From IMG/VR virus record IMGVR_UViG_3300017971_000608, positions 1 through 32,352 of that record: a DNA stretch of 32,352 nt; one strand, 5' to 3'. Position numbers and translations under genes: made by a program. This document shows, in pieces, positions 7,947 to 16,907 of this stretch (position 1 is its first letter; each line of letters starts with the position of its first letter). The DNA comes from a virus. The notes beneath the pieces are model-generated. The model was given only the letters and a program-made list of their open reading frames with translations, had not been told where the DNA came from and searched no databases.

Positions 7947-7972
7947 CTTTCACGCTGTTCTTCGTCTATTCC
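7718..7972 (+). other. Probable programmed -1 frameshift extension between the two chaperone frames
   Basis: In the -1 frame relative to the 7134 gene there is no stop codon from 7526 up to 8641. From about 7718 it reads as convincing protein (LQRYRVYEAFARNYGWTKEY, then KFWECGITGERCW and HATERIHGLTFTLFFVYSV), but there is no ATG, GTG or TTG in that frame until 7970. G/C-rich third codon positions move from the first frame to the -1 frame at about 7715-7745. The simplest reading is a G-GT type fusion made by -1 slippage, as in lambda and many other tailed phages. Canonical heptamers (A AAA AAT, A AAT TTG) exist only at 7565-7574, about 150 bases upstream of the switch. The exact site is unresolved. 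Confidence 0.6.
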
Positions 7973-8641
7973 GTGGCCATGGTGGAAAGTAGGGTAGATG
8001 AAATCTATCTTCAGGTTATGCTCCACGGAGGAGATCCTGATGAAGGTGACAAGCCTGTCACAGACAGGCGCGGAAAGGTCAAGGAAGAGGAGGCCAGGAA
8101 ATACATAGAAGATCCGTTCAGGGACTTCCCCTATGACGTGGACTTCACCAAGCTGACATCTGGTGACGTGGACAAGATGATAGACCAGGATGCCAGGCTG
8201 GTAGCGGAGGCCAACAGGATAGGAAAGCCCCTGTCACAGAAGGAGCTGGACAAGCTATGGACCCCAGAGAGAAAAGCGGCGCTGGAAGGTCAGGACATCC
8301 TGGCCAAGCGGGCTTCCATAAACAAGGAGCTGTGGTCCATCTACCAAAGGATGAAAAGGAGCGGAGTTGAACCTACCAAGGAAATCCTACTACGCTGTGT
8401 CAGGATCAGTTGGGCGGCGTTCAACCTTTTCCCGTCAGACACGGAGGTCCGGAGACGCCAGGACCTTGAAGCGAAACACGGCGTCAAGAGTACGGAGCCA
8501 CCATTGACAGCGGGTTCAGAGGCGGTCCCATTGTGGCACGGTCAAAACCTGCTAAACGAAGGGAGATTGAAAGGACTACTTCAAGACTTCAACCAGGCTT
8601 GTGGTTTCAAGGCCACAGTGGAAAGCCAACAAAAGGGGTAA
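7973..8641 (+). CDS. Tail assembly chaperone, downstream frame (T-like)
   Basis: From the first ATG this frame encodes 222 residues, but the real polypeptide is probably a fusion that enters it by -1 frameshifting from the 7134 gene, so its N-terminal part lies upstream of 7973. The product is helical and charged, with DPFRDFPYDVDFTKLTSGDV in the middle and a C-terminal helix. The upstream extension holds four cysteines in a C-x6-C-x8-C-x4-C arrangement, which could bind metal, though this is a guess. The ATG at 7973 lacks a good ribosome binding site, in keeping with expression by frameshift. The tape measure gene begins eight bases after the stop, the standard position for this chaperone. 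Confidence 0.65.
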   Translation: MAMVESRVDEIYLQVMLHGGDPDEGDKPVTDRRGKVKEEEARKYIEDPFRDFPYDVDFTKLTSGDVDKMIDQDARLVAEANRIGKPLSQKELDKLWTPERKAALEGQDILAKRASINKELWSIYQRMKRSGVEPTKEILLRCVRISWAAFNLFPSDTEVRRRQDLEAKHGVKSTEPPLTAGSEAVPLWHGQNLLNEGRLKGLLQDFNQACGFKATVESQQKG

Positions 8642-8648
8642 CTGAATA

Positions 8649-11147
8649 ATGGCGGCTAGTGTAGTTCTTAGCTTTCTGACCAGCGGGGTTTCCAAAGTCA
8701 TGGGAGCCCTTTCTGGCCTTGGGAAGGCGGCCGGTGGCCTGATGAAGGGCCTGGGCGCTCTTGGTCAAGGGATGAAGAAGGTGGCTCCGGCTGGACTGGC
8801 CTTGACGGGGGTCTTCGCTGGCCTGACCTACGCTATCATGAGTGTAGGAAAGTCTATCCTTCAGACAGGCCAGACCTTTGACGGCTTCAGGGCCAAGTTC
8901 AAGGCGCTCTACAAGGACATCACGCGGGCCACGGAGGCCATGAACGAAGCTATAGAGATAGCGGCGCGGACTCCGTTTAAGGTTCAGGATGTGGTGGATG
9001 TGTTTGGGGCGTTTAAGGCTGTGGGGCTGGACCCCACCAGCATGTTGAACGGAAAAGTGGTCATGGAGGACATGGCGGACCTGGCCTACGGGATGGGGCG
9101 GTCCCTCCAGGACGCCCAATGGGCCATCAAGGAAGCGGCGGCTGAAGGGAACTGGCGTTCCTTGATGATGCGGTTCTCCATCTCCAAGGACCAGATCATG
9201 TCTACCTTGGAGGCGGCCAACATCACACCTGATCTGTCCAACCCAACCAAGGCTCTGGAGACCATCAGAAAATACATCCAGCTTCAATTTGGCGGGACCA
9301 TGGAGGCCATGGCCCAGACAGTTGAAGTGAAGATCTCCAACATAGGGGACCAGTTCAACCAGTTCAAGGACCTGATCTACACGTCAGGCGTTTCTGACGC
9401 TTTGGTTGGGGTCCTGGACAAGGTTCTGAAGACCCTGGAAGCCTTCTTCAAGGGAGACACCGGCCAAGCCTGGGCCAAGAACATAGGGTCCACCTTCCAG
9501 ATGATCGTGGACTACCTGGTGAAGCTGGCCCCCCTTGGGCGGAAGGTCTTGGGCGCTATGTGGTCCATGTTCACCAAGATAGTGTCAGCGGCTACGCGGA
9601 CTGTGGTGGTCATGTATAGGATGGGAGAACCCTTCCGTGAAGTCATGAAGTGGGCCTTCAAGCTGTCCTCCACCTTGGTCAGGGCCATCTATCTGGTCTT
9701 CGTTCTGTTCAAGCGGCTGTTCACGGGGTTCCAGATGACAGGAAAAGGAACCCAACAGACGGCCAACGCCATCTCCTTGATCAGAGCGGGAGTGGAATGG
9801 CTGTTTGACGCGGTCATGAAAGGCTTCAGGCTGGTGACCCTGTCTATAGAAGCCATCAACACGGGCCTGGCCGGGCTGACTGGTATGCTCACAGACATGA
9901 CGAAGGAGGAAGAGGAGGCCGGGTCAGTCTGGCAAGAAATAGTCAACACCTTTGGGAAGTTCCAGGACGGGTTCAACAGCCTTGACTTTGACAGACAGGG
10001 GTCAGGGCTGGACATGTTGAAGACGCTGACTGGCGGAATGAAGGACGCCATGGGCGGGGTGGCTGAAGAGGCTGAAAAGTTGGTAGAGGAGCTGACAGAC
10101 GGCGCGGAGATGACAGCCGCACAAAGGTCAGACTACATTCTTCTTCAGAAGAACATCCTGACGGCCCAAAAGGCTCTTCAAGAAGGACGGAAGGAGCTGG
10201 AAAAAGCGGCCAAGGAATGGCGGCGGATCCACGAAGAACAGATAGGTCTGACCCATAGCGTGGAAGACATGGTGGACAGTTTCAGGGAGGCCAAGGGCCT
10301 GATGTCTGATGAAGAGAAGGACATGAAGGCCATGGCCAGAGCCCAGGAACTACTTGTTCAGGCCAGGGGACGCTACGATCTTGAAGGGGAGAAGGCGGCC
10401 CTGGAGGACATGGCCAAGATAGTCAGGAAGCGGCTGGAAGAAGAGGCTGACCTGGAAAAGGAGATCAAGGAGGCCAGGGACCCCAGGGAAAGAAGACGCG
10501 CTGAACGTGAGCTGGCCAAGAGGCGGGCGGCCTGGGAAGCTGGAGGCGGGAGTGACCTTGAAATAACCCAGGACAAGATCATCCGAAACCTAAAAGGGAT
10601 CACGGAAGAGCTGGTGGCGGCCAGCAAAGTGGGCTATGAAGAGGCCAAGGAAGAGACGGAAAAGGCCAGGGAGGCTTTGGCGGCCAAGGGAGAAGGCGCG
10701 ATAGCGGCCCAACAGTCCCTAACTAACTTCCTGACTACCGTGGCGGACAAGGTGAAGCCCCAAATGTTGGACAATTTCACGGCCGGTCTTGAACGGTTCC
10801 TTCAGAATGAAGACGCGCTGGAGTCTATGGGCGTGACCCTGACAGGTCTGTCAAACGGCCTATCCAAGCTGGCGGCTATATCAGCGGGCGGAGGGGCTGT
10901 GTCCCCCACGCTACAGCCTGAACTGTTTGGTGAACAGATCATGGCCCAGAGATACGGTAGACATGGGTCCCTTGGGGAACCAAACCAACGTCTGGTTGAA
11001 CTGGGAGAACAACAGCTTGAACAGATGAAGCTGGACGCTGAAGAGCGGAAGAAGGCCAACGAAGACGCCAAGAACCCGGTGTCTCCAGTGAGAAGTGACG
11101 GGCTGGGGTCTCCAACAGGGGCTACACCGGCGGAGCCCACTAGATGA
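8649..11147 (+). CDS. Tape measure protein
   Basis: The 832-residue product spans the inside of the growing tail and sets its length. It has the expected features: a Gly/Ala-rich helical start, a hydrophobic segment at about residues 48-67 (AGLALTGVFAGLTYAIMSVG), the conserved tape-measure domain around 75-190 (ARTPFKVQDVVDVFGAFKAV ... LADLAYGMGRSLQDAQWAIK-type sequence), further hydrophobic helices near 345, and a long charged coiled-coil region around 495-690. The C-terminal end is polar. It is the second longest gene in the window after the 705- and 822-residue tail-tip genes are compared, and follows the chaperone pair as usual. With the common rule of about 1.5 angstrom per residue the tail would be about 125 nm long. 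The stop overlaps the next start. Confidence 0.88.
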   Translation: MAASVVLSFLTSGVSKVMGALSGLGKAAGGLMKGLGALGQGMKKVAPAGLALTGVFAGLTYAIMSVGKSILQTGQTFDGFRAKFKALYKDITRATEAMNEAIEIAARTPFKVQDVVDVFGAFKAVGLDPTSMLNGKVVMEDMADLAYGMGRSLQDAQWAIKEAAAEGNWRSLMMRFSISKDQIMSTLEAANITPDLSNPTKALETIRKYIQLQFGGTMEAMAQTVEVKISNIGDQFNQFKDLIYTSGVSDALVGVLDKVLKTLEAFFKGDTGQAWAKNIGSTFQMIVDYLVKLAPLGRKVLGAMWSMFTKIVSAATRTVVVMYRMGEPFREVMKWAFKLSSTLVRAIYLVFVLFKRLFTGFQMTGKGTQQTANAISLIRAGVEWLFDAVMKGFRLVTLSIEAINTGLAGLTGMLTDMTKEEEEAGSVWQEIVNTFGKFQDGFNSLDFDRQGSGLDMLKTLTGGMKDAMGGVAEEAEKLVEELTDGAEMTAAQRSDYILLQKNILTAQKALQEGRKELEKAAKEWRRIHEEQIGLTHSVEDMVDSFREAKGLMSDEEKDMKAMARAQELLVQARGRYDLEGEKAALEDMAKIVRKRLEEEADLEKEIKEARDPRERRRAERELAKRRAAWEAGGGSDLEITQDKIIRNLKGITEELVAASKVGYEEAKEETEKAREALAAKGEGAIAAQQSLTNFLTTVADKVKPQMLDNFTAGLERFLQNEDALESMGVTLTGLSNGLSKLAAISAGGGAVSPTLQPELFGEQIMAQRYGRHGSLGEPNQRLVELGEQQLEQMKLDAEERKKANEDAKNPVSPVRSDGLGSPTGATPAEPTR

Positions 11148-13261
11148 ACTACATCAACACGAAGAAGTCAGTTTCAGCGGCCACGGGCGCGTCAGGGCGC
11201 GTCAAGTCCGTCACCTTCGCCAGGTCAGTGGGGGATCTGTCTGAACGGGTCACGCTGGACCTGGAGGGGATCTACACGGGCTATGACGCGGGGGAAGAGA
11301 CCACCATTGACGGAATATCTGGGCGGGTGATGGATGTCAACCTTCAGAGCCAGGGGATAGAGGGGGAGCCATCCACCACCATCAATTTCCGTGACTGGAT
11401 GGCCAACATGATCCTGAAGGCCCCCAAGAAGAACTATCTATACGTGTCAGCGCCAGAGACCTTCTGGGAGGATATGCAAAATGACACGGATGACAACACG
11501 GAGATCTACCTGAAGGACGCTGATGACTTTGGTGTGGGCGGCTGGACCATGAAGGACGTGATGTCTGACGCCTTGTCCACCATCCTGGGCCTGTCTCTGT
11601 GGTATTCGCTCCCCAATTTCTGGATCCAACAGTTCCAGATCCAGGAAGGGGAACCCCTGTTCCAGAGTATCTTTTCATCCATTTCAGCCCTGAACCCCCA
11701 GATCACAGTCAACAATTCCACCATCTACGTCTACGGGCGTGGTTCCTACGGGGCGTCCTCTGGATCCCTTAGTCTGACAGACGCGGAGACCATCTCCAGC
11801 CAGAGGACCTTTGTGGCCTACCCGGATGAACTGAAATTCACAGGCGGAGACGGGGAGTTCAATGAAGACGAATGGGACGGCCCTTGGGAAGGCGGGTCCT
11901 CTGACACCAAACAGGTCTACTTCTATGGGAAATACTGGCAGATCTCCAGCCCTGGAGGATGGGAGGAGAAGTGGTCAGTCACGTCTGACAACAGCCAGTT
12001 GACCCTGATCTATCAGCTATTCGCCAAGACTCCCTTTGGTGACGTGTCCCACCTGGCCTACCAGTGGACGGAGGTCTACAAGAGATGGGAGCCCCTGTCC
12101 GTGGACTCCATTGGGGACGTGGAAAACCTTCAATATGACGAATACACGTCACGGCCCACGCTGAACGTGAGCCCGGACAAACACAAGCTGGAGTCCGTGG
12201 AATTCGTGGTCAATAACTACCAGAACACGTCTGTGGAGTTTGACAGGCCCCTTCTGACTTCAACCTACACGGAACGGCTCTGCTACCTTTACTTCCACAA
12301 AGACTCTGTCCCTTCGGCTGATGAAACGCTCTACATTCCTGACGGCTTCCCCAGGACCGTGGAATACAAGTTCTCTGACCTGGAAGGGGCTACAGCGGCG
12401 GATGACATTCTGGTGGATCCTGGGACCACCTTTGACTACGCTGGAGTCTGGACGAACAAAGGGAGCCTGGAGAAGACGGAACACATCTATGAAGACGAAA
12501 CCTACGGCGGGCGTCTTCTGGAAGTAGTCACCCAGGAGTGGGGCCTGGTCTTCACGGATCAGGTCATGAGGAATGACAAAGGAAAGCTGGAGTTCACCAC
12601 AAACTACGAAGGCGGACCCATCTTCTTCACCCCCCTGAAGGACGTGGACAGGACTGACACGCTCCCGTTCATGCTTCTACCTGACAAGCCCCTGTGGAGG
12701 ATCAGGTTGGAACAGGATGTCTACAGGGAGCTGTCCTACAGACACGCCCAAAGGGCCACCTACAGGTCAGAGCTGGACCCCGCCAGGTATCTGGTCCCTC
12801 CCTTCAAGACGGACCAGGATGACTACACGGAAGTCTTCACCCATTTCAAGACCTACGCCACCTTGACCCAGATCCCGGCGGCGGAGGTCCCAGTCACCTG
12901 GTCCAAGCGGCGGGGAATGCCCATCAAGGTCTATCAGAACCTTTCTGGCGGGGACTCTGACATGGGGATGGCTACCGTCTCCCTGGGTTTGGTGGTAGAC
13001 TGGGATGACGCCTATGAAATAGCTGAATACCTGGCGGACAACACGGTCAAAGGGTCCGTAGAAGTCAGAACCACGGTCACGCTGAAGGGGATCTATGACA
13101 TCCCTGTGGGGACCCAGATCACAGGATCAGTTCAGGACGCCATGAAGGATTTCAGCGGTATAGACTACGGAGATGAAGCCCAGGTGGAAGCCTGGTCCCA
13201 TCAGTACGATGGCGGAGGAAACGCCATGACCACCTTGACCATAGTGGGATACGATGGCTAG
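11144..13261 (+). CDS. Large tail protein, candidate distal tail or baseplate hub protein
   Basis: The product has 705 residues and starts within the stop codon of the tape measure gene. Genes in this place usually encode the distal tail or tail-associated hub that closes the tube. The N-terminal part resembles a Dit/gp27-like barrel (VKSVTFARSVGDLSERVTLD ... ISGRVMDVNLQSQG). Around 170-210 there is EGEPLFQSIFSSISALNPQI followed by a short strand pair, a pattern seen in hub proteins. The rest is beta-rich, and no lytic enzyme motif is visible. The last 100 residues (VTLKGIYDIPVGTQITGSVQ) look like a further barrel. The call is based on position and general fold features; I cannot name the family. 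Confidence 0.55.
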   Translation: MNYINTKKSVSAATGASGRVKSVTFARSVGDLSERVTLDLEGIYTGYDAGEETTIDGISGRVMDVNLQSQGIEGEPSTTINFRDWMANMILKAPKKNYLYVSAPETFWEDMQNDTDDNTEIYLKDADDFGVGGWTMKDVMSDALSTILGLSLWYSLPNFWIQQFQIQEGEPLFQSIFSSISALNPQITVNNSTIYVYGRGSYGASSGSLSLTDAETISSQRTFVAYPDELKFTGGDGEFNEDEWDGPWEGGSSDTKQVYFYGKYWQISSPGGWEEKWSVTSDNSQLTLIYQLFAKTPFGDVSHLAYQWTEVYKRWEPLSVDSIGDVENLQYDEYTSRPTLNVSPDKHKLESVEFVVNNYQNTSVEFDRPLLTSTYTERLCYLYFHKDSVPSADETLYIPDGFPRTVEYKFSDLEGATAADDILVDPGTTFDYAGVWTNKGSLEKTEHIYEDETYGGRLLEVVTQEWGLVFTDQVMRNDKGKLEFTTNYEGGPIFFTPLKDVDRTDTLPFMLLPDKPLWRIRLEQDVYRELSYRHAQRATYRSELDPARYLVPPFKTDQDDYTEVFTHFKTYATLTQIPAAEVPVTWSKRRGMPIKVYQNLSGGDSDMGMATVSLGLVVDWDDAYEIAEYLADNTVKGSVEVRTTVTLKGIYDIPVGTQITGSVQDAMKDFSGIDYGDEAQVEAWSHQYDGGGNAMTTLTIVGYDG

Positions 13262-13451
13262 AAGATACGCTTTCGACACAAGACAAGAAATTCAGAAGAG
13301 AAGGATGGCTGTTCAGCGGAAGAGGTCCTACGGCCTGACGGGCGGCGGTCACATGGCTGTCATCATTGGCCCAACAGGTAAGGCGGGACATTTGGGGAAC
13401 CATCGGGTGGCGCTCCCCATAGCGGGCGGCCACAAGATGGTGATCCTGTGA
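13254..13451 (+). CDS. Small basic Gly-rich protein
   Basis: The 65-residue product is unrecognised. It begins with a very basic helix (MARRYAFDTRQEIQKRRMAV, then QRKR) and ends with a Gly/His-rich part (GLTGGGHMAVIIGPTGKAGH). The ATG overlaps the end of the 705-residue gene by eight bases, and its stop overlaps the GTG start of the next small gene (GTGA). This dense overlap, on the same strand and without a gap, supports a real coupled gene in place of chance. It may be a small tail-tip component. Confidence 0.6.
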   Translation: MARRYAFDTRQEIQKRRMAVQRKRSYGLTGGGHMAVIIGPTGKAGHLGNHRVALPIAGGHKMVIL

Positions 13452-13636
13452 AGGATAGGTTTGAAGTTCACAACACGCACGGACAGCGCGGCCTTTTCAT
13501 CTGTACCGGAAACACGGTCATCATCTCCAAGGAGGAGATGTCTGGGAAGATCGTGGTCCAGAGGGAAGGCCCTGTGGTCAGGTTTGTGGCCAGCGAAGAA
13601 ACAGGAAGACCCCCACAGATTTCAAGGAGGACATGA
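13448..13636 (+). CDS. Small beta-rich protein, GTG start
   Basis: The 62-residue product is unrecognised. It reads as a short beta sheet (FEVHNTHGQRGLFICTGNTV, then KIVVQREGPVVRFV). The start is the GTG at 13448, which overlaps the previous stop as GTGA; no ATG fits. The ribosome binding site is weak, so translation is probably coupled to the preceding gene. The stop overlaps the start of the next gene, and it lies within the same unbroken run of tail genes. Confidence 0.55.
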   Translation: MKDRFEVHNTHGQRGLFICTGNTVIISKEEMSGKIVVQREGPVVRFVASEETGRPPQISRRT

Positions 13637-14430
13637 TGTTAATGAAGAAAGTCATAGCCATGTTCTCCGGAAAGGCTGACTCCAGGGGGCGGACTAATCT
13701 GAATTTTGGGCGGGGGGTCAGGGCGGTAGAGTGGGCCACCAAGAAACCGTCCCTTGAAAGCGGGGAGACAAACACGGGCGGGAAGGCCATAGCCATCACG
13801 GACCAGGGGTTCATAGAGATGGCCACGGAGCTGGTGGGCGGGAACCACATTGGACGGGAAGGCCAGATCATGCTTCCTTTCATCCCCCACCTTTACGGGA
13901 AGCATAACCACGGGTGGGGTCCTCCTTGCTACCTGGCCTGTGAATACACCGGAGATGAAACCACGCTTCCGGCCTTCGCGGCTGTGGTGGTCACAGGCGT
14001 GGATGATGAAGGGGTGGGGCTTTGCGGGAAGTATGAATTCCAGAATGAAGATGACTTTGAAAGTGACGATGACTACGCGGAATACCTTTCAAACAACATG
14101 AGGCCCATGGGGATAGTCACAGGTAAGCTTGAAAACGGCCTGTGGCTGGTCCAGATGGCGGGCCTGACTTACGGCTACACCCATGAAGTGAACGAATACG
14201 GGGAAGGTGAACTGTATTCCGGGGCCAGCCTGACAGTCTACCCAAAGCCAGGGGAGTTCACGCTGGAGTCCAGTTCTGTGGCCTACTGTGCCCAGAACCT
14301 TGGGTCCATGGGTGTCCACAAGAATTCAGACGGGGAGCCCATGGGTCAGCTACTCCTTCACCTTGGGGCCACCAGCGTAGTGGGGACCCCCAGGTTCCTG
14401 TCCTACGGGACTGACTTGGAGGAAGCCTGA
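13633..14430 (+). CDS. Tail-region protein of unknown function
   Basis: The 265-residue product is not recognised. It has N-FGRGVRAVEWATKKPSLESG, a middle section rich in Gly and aromatic residues (HLYGKHNHGWGPPCYLACEY), an acidic patch (EDDFESDDDYAEYLSNN) and a beta-rich C-terminus. The start is uncertain: ATG codons lie at 13633, 13636 and 13642, and AAGGAGG ends at 13630. Spacing favours 13636 (five bases) or 13642 over 13633 (two bases). The stop TGA overlaps the next ATG (TGATG). Position between the hub candidate and the largest tail-tip protein suggests a tail-tip component. Confidence 0.65.
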   Translation: MMLMKKVIAMFSGKADSRGRTNLNFGRGVRAVEWATKKPSLESGETNTGGKAIAITDQGFIEMATELVGGNHIGREGQIMLPFIPHLYGKHNHGWGPPCYLACEYTGDETTLPAFAAVVVTGVDDEGVGLCGKYEFQNEDDFESDDDYAEYLSNNMRPMGIVTGKLENGLWLVQMAGLTYGYTHEVNEYGEGELYSGASLTVYPKPGEFTLESSSVAYCAQNLGSMGVHKNSDGEPMGQLLLHLGATSVVGTPRFLSYGTDLEEA

Positions 14431-16898
14431 TGGGATACGTCTTCCACCCCAAGCCCTACGCCTTGAAGACGGCTGAACGCCAGGACCACCTGTGGCCTGA
14501 TGATCACTTTGACGCCACGGTCAGGATAGAATACCCAGAAACCAGCCGGTGGGGCTTTGAAAACGTCCCCTTGTTTGACTCTCACATAGCGGACATCTTC
14601 AACTATCACAATGACATCCGGTTCTTCCACGGGCTGGATGACTGGGACTTCCATGTCTACCTGGACAAGACCAGGAGGCTAGATTTCTGTAAGCGGTCCA
14701 GCTTTGAAATGTCCGTTTCTACGTTCTTTGGGATGGGGTTCAATGACATGAGGCTGGCCATTCTGGAAGTGGTCCCCTTTCGCGGACATTCCCGTCTTCA
14801 CGGCTACGGAGACGGACGCGGGTTCATTCATCCAGGGCTCCACACCCAACAAAGCCCCTGGATCTGTCAATACATAGACCATTCAAGTCAGGAAGAAACG
14901 CGCTACTTTGACATTGAAACAGGAGTCCCACACCAGATAGAGGTCCTTGGTCTTGAAGGGGAGTTCCCAAACATCTGGGAGTCCATCGTGTTCTACAGAA
15001 GGGACATGGTTGAAGGGAAAGTCCGTCATTTTGTTGGCGCGTCTGAACGCTTCAACCTTGATCTGTTTCCCCGCCAACAGATAGACGACTATGTTCCCTA
15101 CATCAACCCCGCTGAATACGGGGGAGATGAAATGTGGAAGGGCTACGGGTCTGACTATCAGGGCGGCTACCATAAGATCAGAGAAGCCAGGACGGCCTAT
15201 CTAAGGGAAGTGGAGCTGACTGACAGTGAACAGGAAATTCCCATCTACACGCTGGAAGGCCAGAATTCTGGGAAGAAGCTGTTCATAAAGATGGAGACGG
15301 CCCCCGCGTCCCAGGATCTAGTTTTCTTCGTAGGGTTCAAGAAGTTCCACGGGGAGCGGAGGCTGTTCTGGAGGCTGACTGAAAGCCCAGGGTCCGTCCT
15401 TTCAGGCGTGGTAGGGAATGATCCGCACATGCCACAGGATGGGGACTTTCTGGCGGAAACCCTTTCCGCTGAGTTTCTGAATGACTACGTCTTCTACCAA
15501 AATTCACTTAGACACCCATTCCGTAGCTACATTGACGGCGCGTCTACTTCGGAGTATTTGGGAAAGTACGAATGGAATATGGGACGTGGGATCAACCTTT
15601 CTGTCTTGTCTGACTACACGCTGAACCCTCTGTCCAAGTATCTGGTCTTCGGTCTGAACGGCTACAGTTCCGTCAGGGTAAGGGCCAGACACGGGATGGC
15701 CACGTCAGGGCTTCAACACGTGGCCAGGAAAGTGGAGTTCTACAGCGGGGACAAGACCAGTTTCATGTTTGACGGCGGTGAAGCTTCAAGCTGGACTGGC
15801 GTGGCCCACCTTCGCGGGCTCCCTTCTAACTTCAGGGACTACTTCCAAGAGGGGAGGGAGTCCCTGTTGGATCTGATAGACCAGGGCTGTCTGACCATGG
15901 CGGCGGAGGACTACGCCACAACGATGAAGGCCACCACCATCACTTCCCTCCATGAATACCTGGACTGGAAGTTCAACGCTGGAAGGTTCTGGGGTAACAT
16001 CAGCCCAGACGAAGAAGTCCCCTACCCCGACAGGGAGGTCTCTGACCCTTTCGCGGAGGAGGACCCACAGGAAGAAGGGGAAGAGGAGGAGATTGGGTGG
16101 GCGGAGCCCATAGAGTCTCTGGGGAATTCCTATGAACAACAGACATGGGAACACGAAGTTGGAGGGGAGGCGGTCACCAGTTTCAGGATCATCCACGGAC
16201 CCAAGGACATCTCCTATGATGAACTACTTCCTGTGAACGTCAATGACACCCACATCAGGATGTATTTTGGCGCTGACTGTATGGCGTTCAGATACCTGGA
16301 CGAAACCATCAGGGACATCCCTGACAACGTGAACCTGGCCAACGGGATGATCTCCTCTGTCATCAGCGCCTTGGATGGGATGATGGAGGGGAAGGAGGAC
16401 GTGTTTCTGGCGGCCTACTTCGCGGAGCCTTGGGAAGGCTACTTCTCCTACGCCAAGACTACCTGGAATAGCGGGGAGGTCCAGGACAAGATAGAGAATT
16501 TCTGGGGATACCAGAGGCCGGGACCAGACCCGGCTGACATGTATGTCTACTGGTGGGGAAACTCCACGCCTTTGGCCCACCTTCATGACATGATCTCCGT
16601 CAGAGGACTGACGATCAACGATGAATTCATAGATGACATTCCCTACAGTTCCTACAACGGGGAATGCTACCATATCAGTGTGTGTCCCTTGTCCTTCACG
16701 GGCTCCGGGTGGGGAACAGACGCGGGCTACTACGGCGGCTCCTATTCCTTCACCTACCTGAATGGGTTTGGGGATCCGGTTGTCAGAGCCAAACAAGGAA
16801 ACATCAAGTTGAACATCCTGTCCAGGTATTGGGCCGGGTGGGAGTCAGCCTGTCAGTATTATTGCGACGAAACGGGCGGACAGCTTAAATCAGTTTAG
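14430..16898 (+). CDS. Large tail-tip/appendage protein of unknown family
   Basis: The 822-residue product is rich in aromatic residues, Asp and Gly, and has little low complexity except an acidic stretch around 538-552 (EEDPQEEGEEEEIGWAE). The N-terminal third is beta-rich (DATVRIEYPETSRWGFENV ... WDFHVYLDKTRRLDF), as in virion structural proteins that bind surfaces or sugars. I see no catalytic signature. The C-terminal part has repeated Tyr/Trp/Gly patterns (GGSYSFTYLNGFGDPV). The ATG is embedded in the preceding stop. Given its size and place it could be a receptor-binding or central tail-fibre protein, but this is inference from context only. Confidence 0.6.
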   Translation: MGYVFHPKPYALKTAERQDHLWPDDHFDATVRIEYPETSRWGFENVPLFDSHIADIFNYHNDIRFFHGLDDWDFHVYLDKTRRLDFCKRSSFEMSVSTFFGMGFNDMRLAILEVVPFRGHSRLHGYGDGRGFIHPGLHTQQSPWICQYIDHSSQEETRYFDIETGVPHQIEVLGLEGEFPNIWESIVFYRRDMVEGKVRHFVGASERFNLDLFPRQQIDDYVPYINPAEYGGDEMWKGYGSDYQGGYHKIREARTAYLREVELTDSEQEIPIYTLEGQNSGKKLFIKMETAPASQDLVFFVGFKKFHGERRLFWRLTESPGSVLSGVVGNDPHMPQDGDFLAETLSAEFLNDYVFYQNSLRHPFRSYIDGASTSEYLGKYEWNMGRGINLSVLSDYTLNPLSKYLVFGLNGYSSVRVRARHGMATSGLQHVARKVEFYSGDKTSFMFDGGEASSWTGVAHLRGLPSNFRDYFQEGRESLLDLIDQGCLTMAAEDYATTMKATTITSLHEYLDWKFNAGRFWGNISPDEEVPYPDREVSDPFAEEDPQEEGEEEEIGWAEPIESLGNSYEQQTWEHEVGGEAVTSFRIIHGPKDISYDELLPVNVNDTHIRMYFGADCMAFRYLDETIRDIPDNVNLANGMISSVISALDGMMEGKEDVFLAAYFAEPWEGYFSYAKTTWNSGEVQDKIENFWGYQRPGPDPADMYVYWWGNSTPLAHLHDMISVRGLTINDEFIDDIPYSSYNGECYHISVCPLSFTGSGWGTDAGYYGGSYSFTYLNGFGDPVVRAKQGNIKLNILSRYWAGWESACQYYCDETGGQLKSV

Positions 16899-16907
16899 GA
16901 GGCTATC

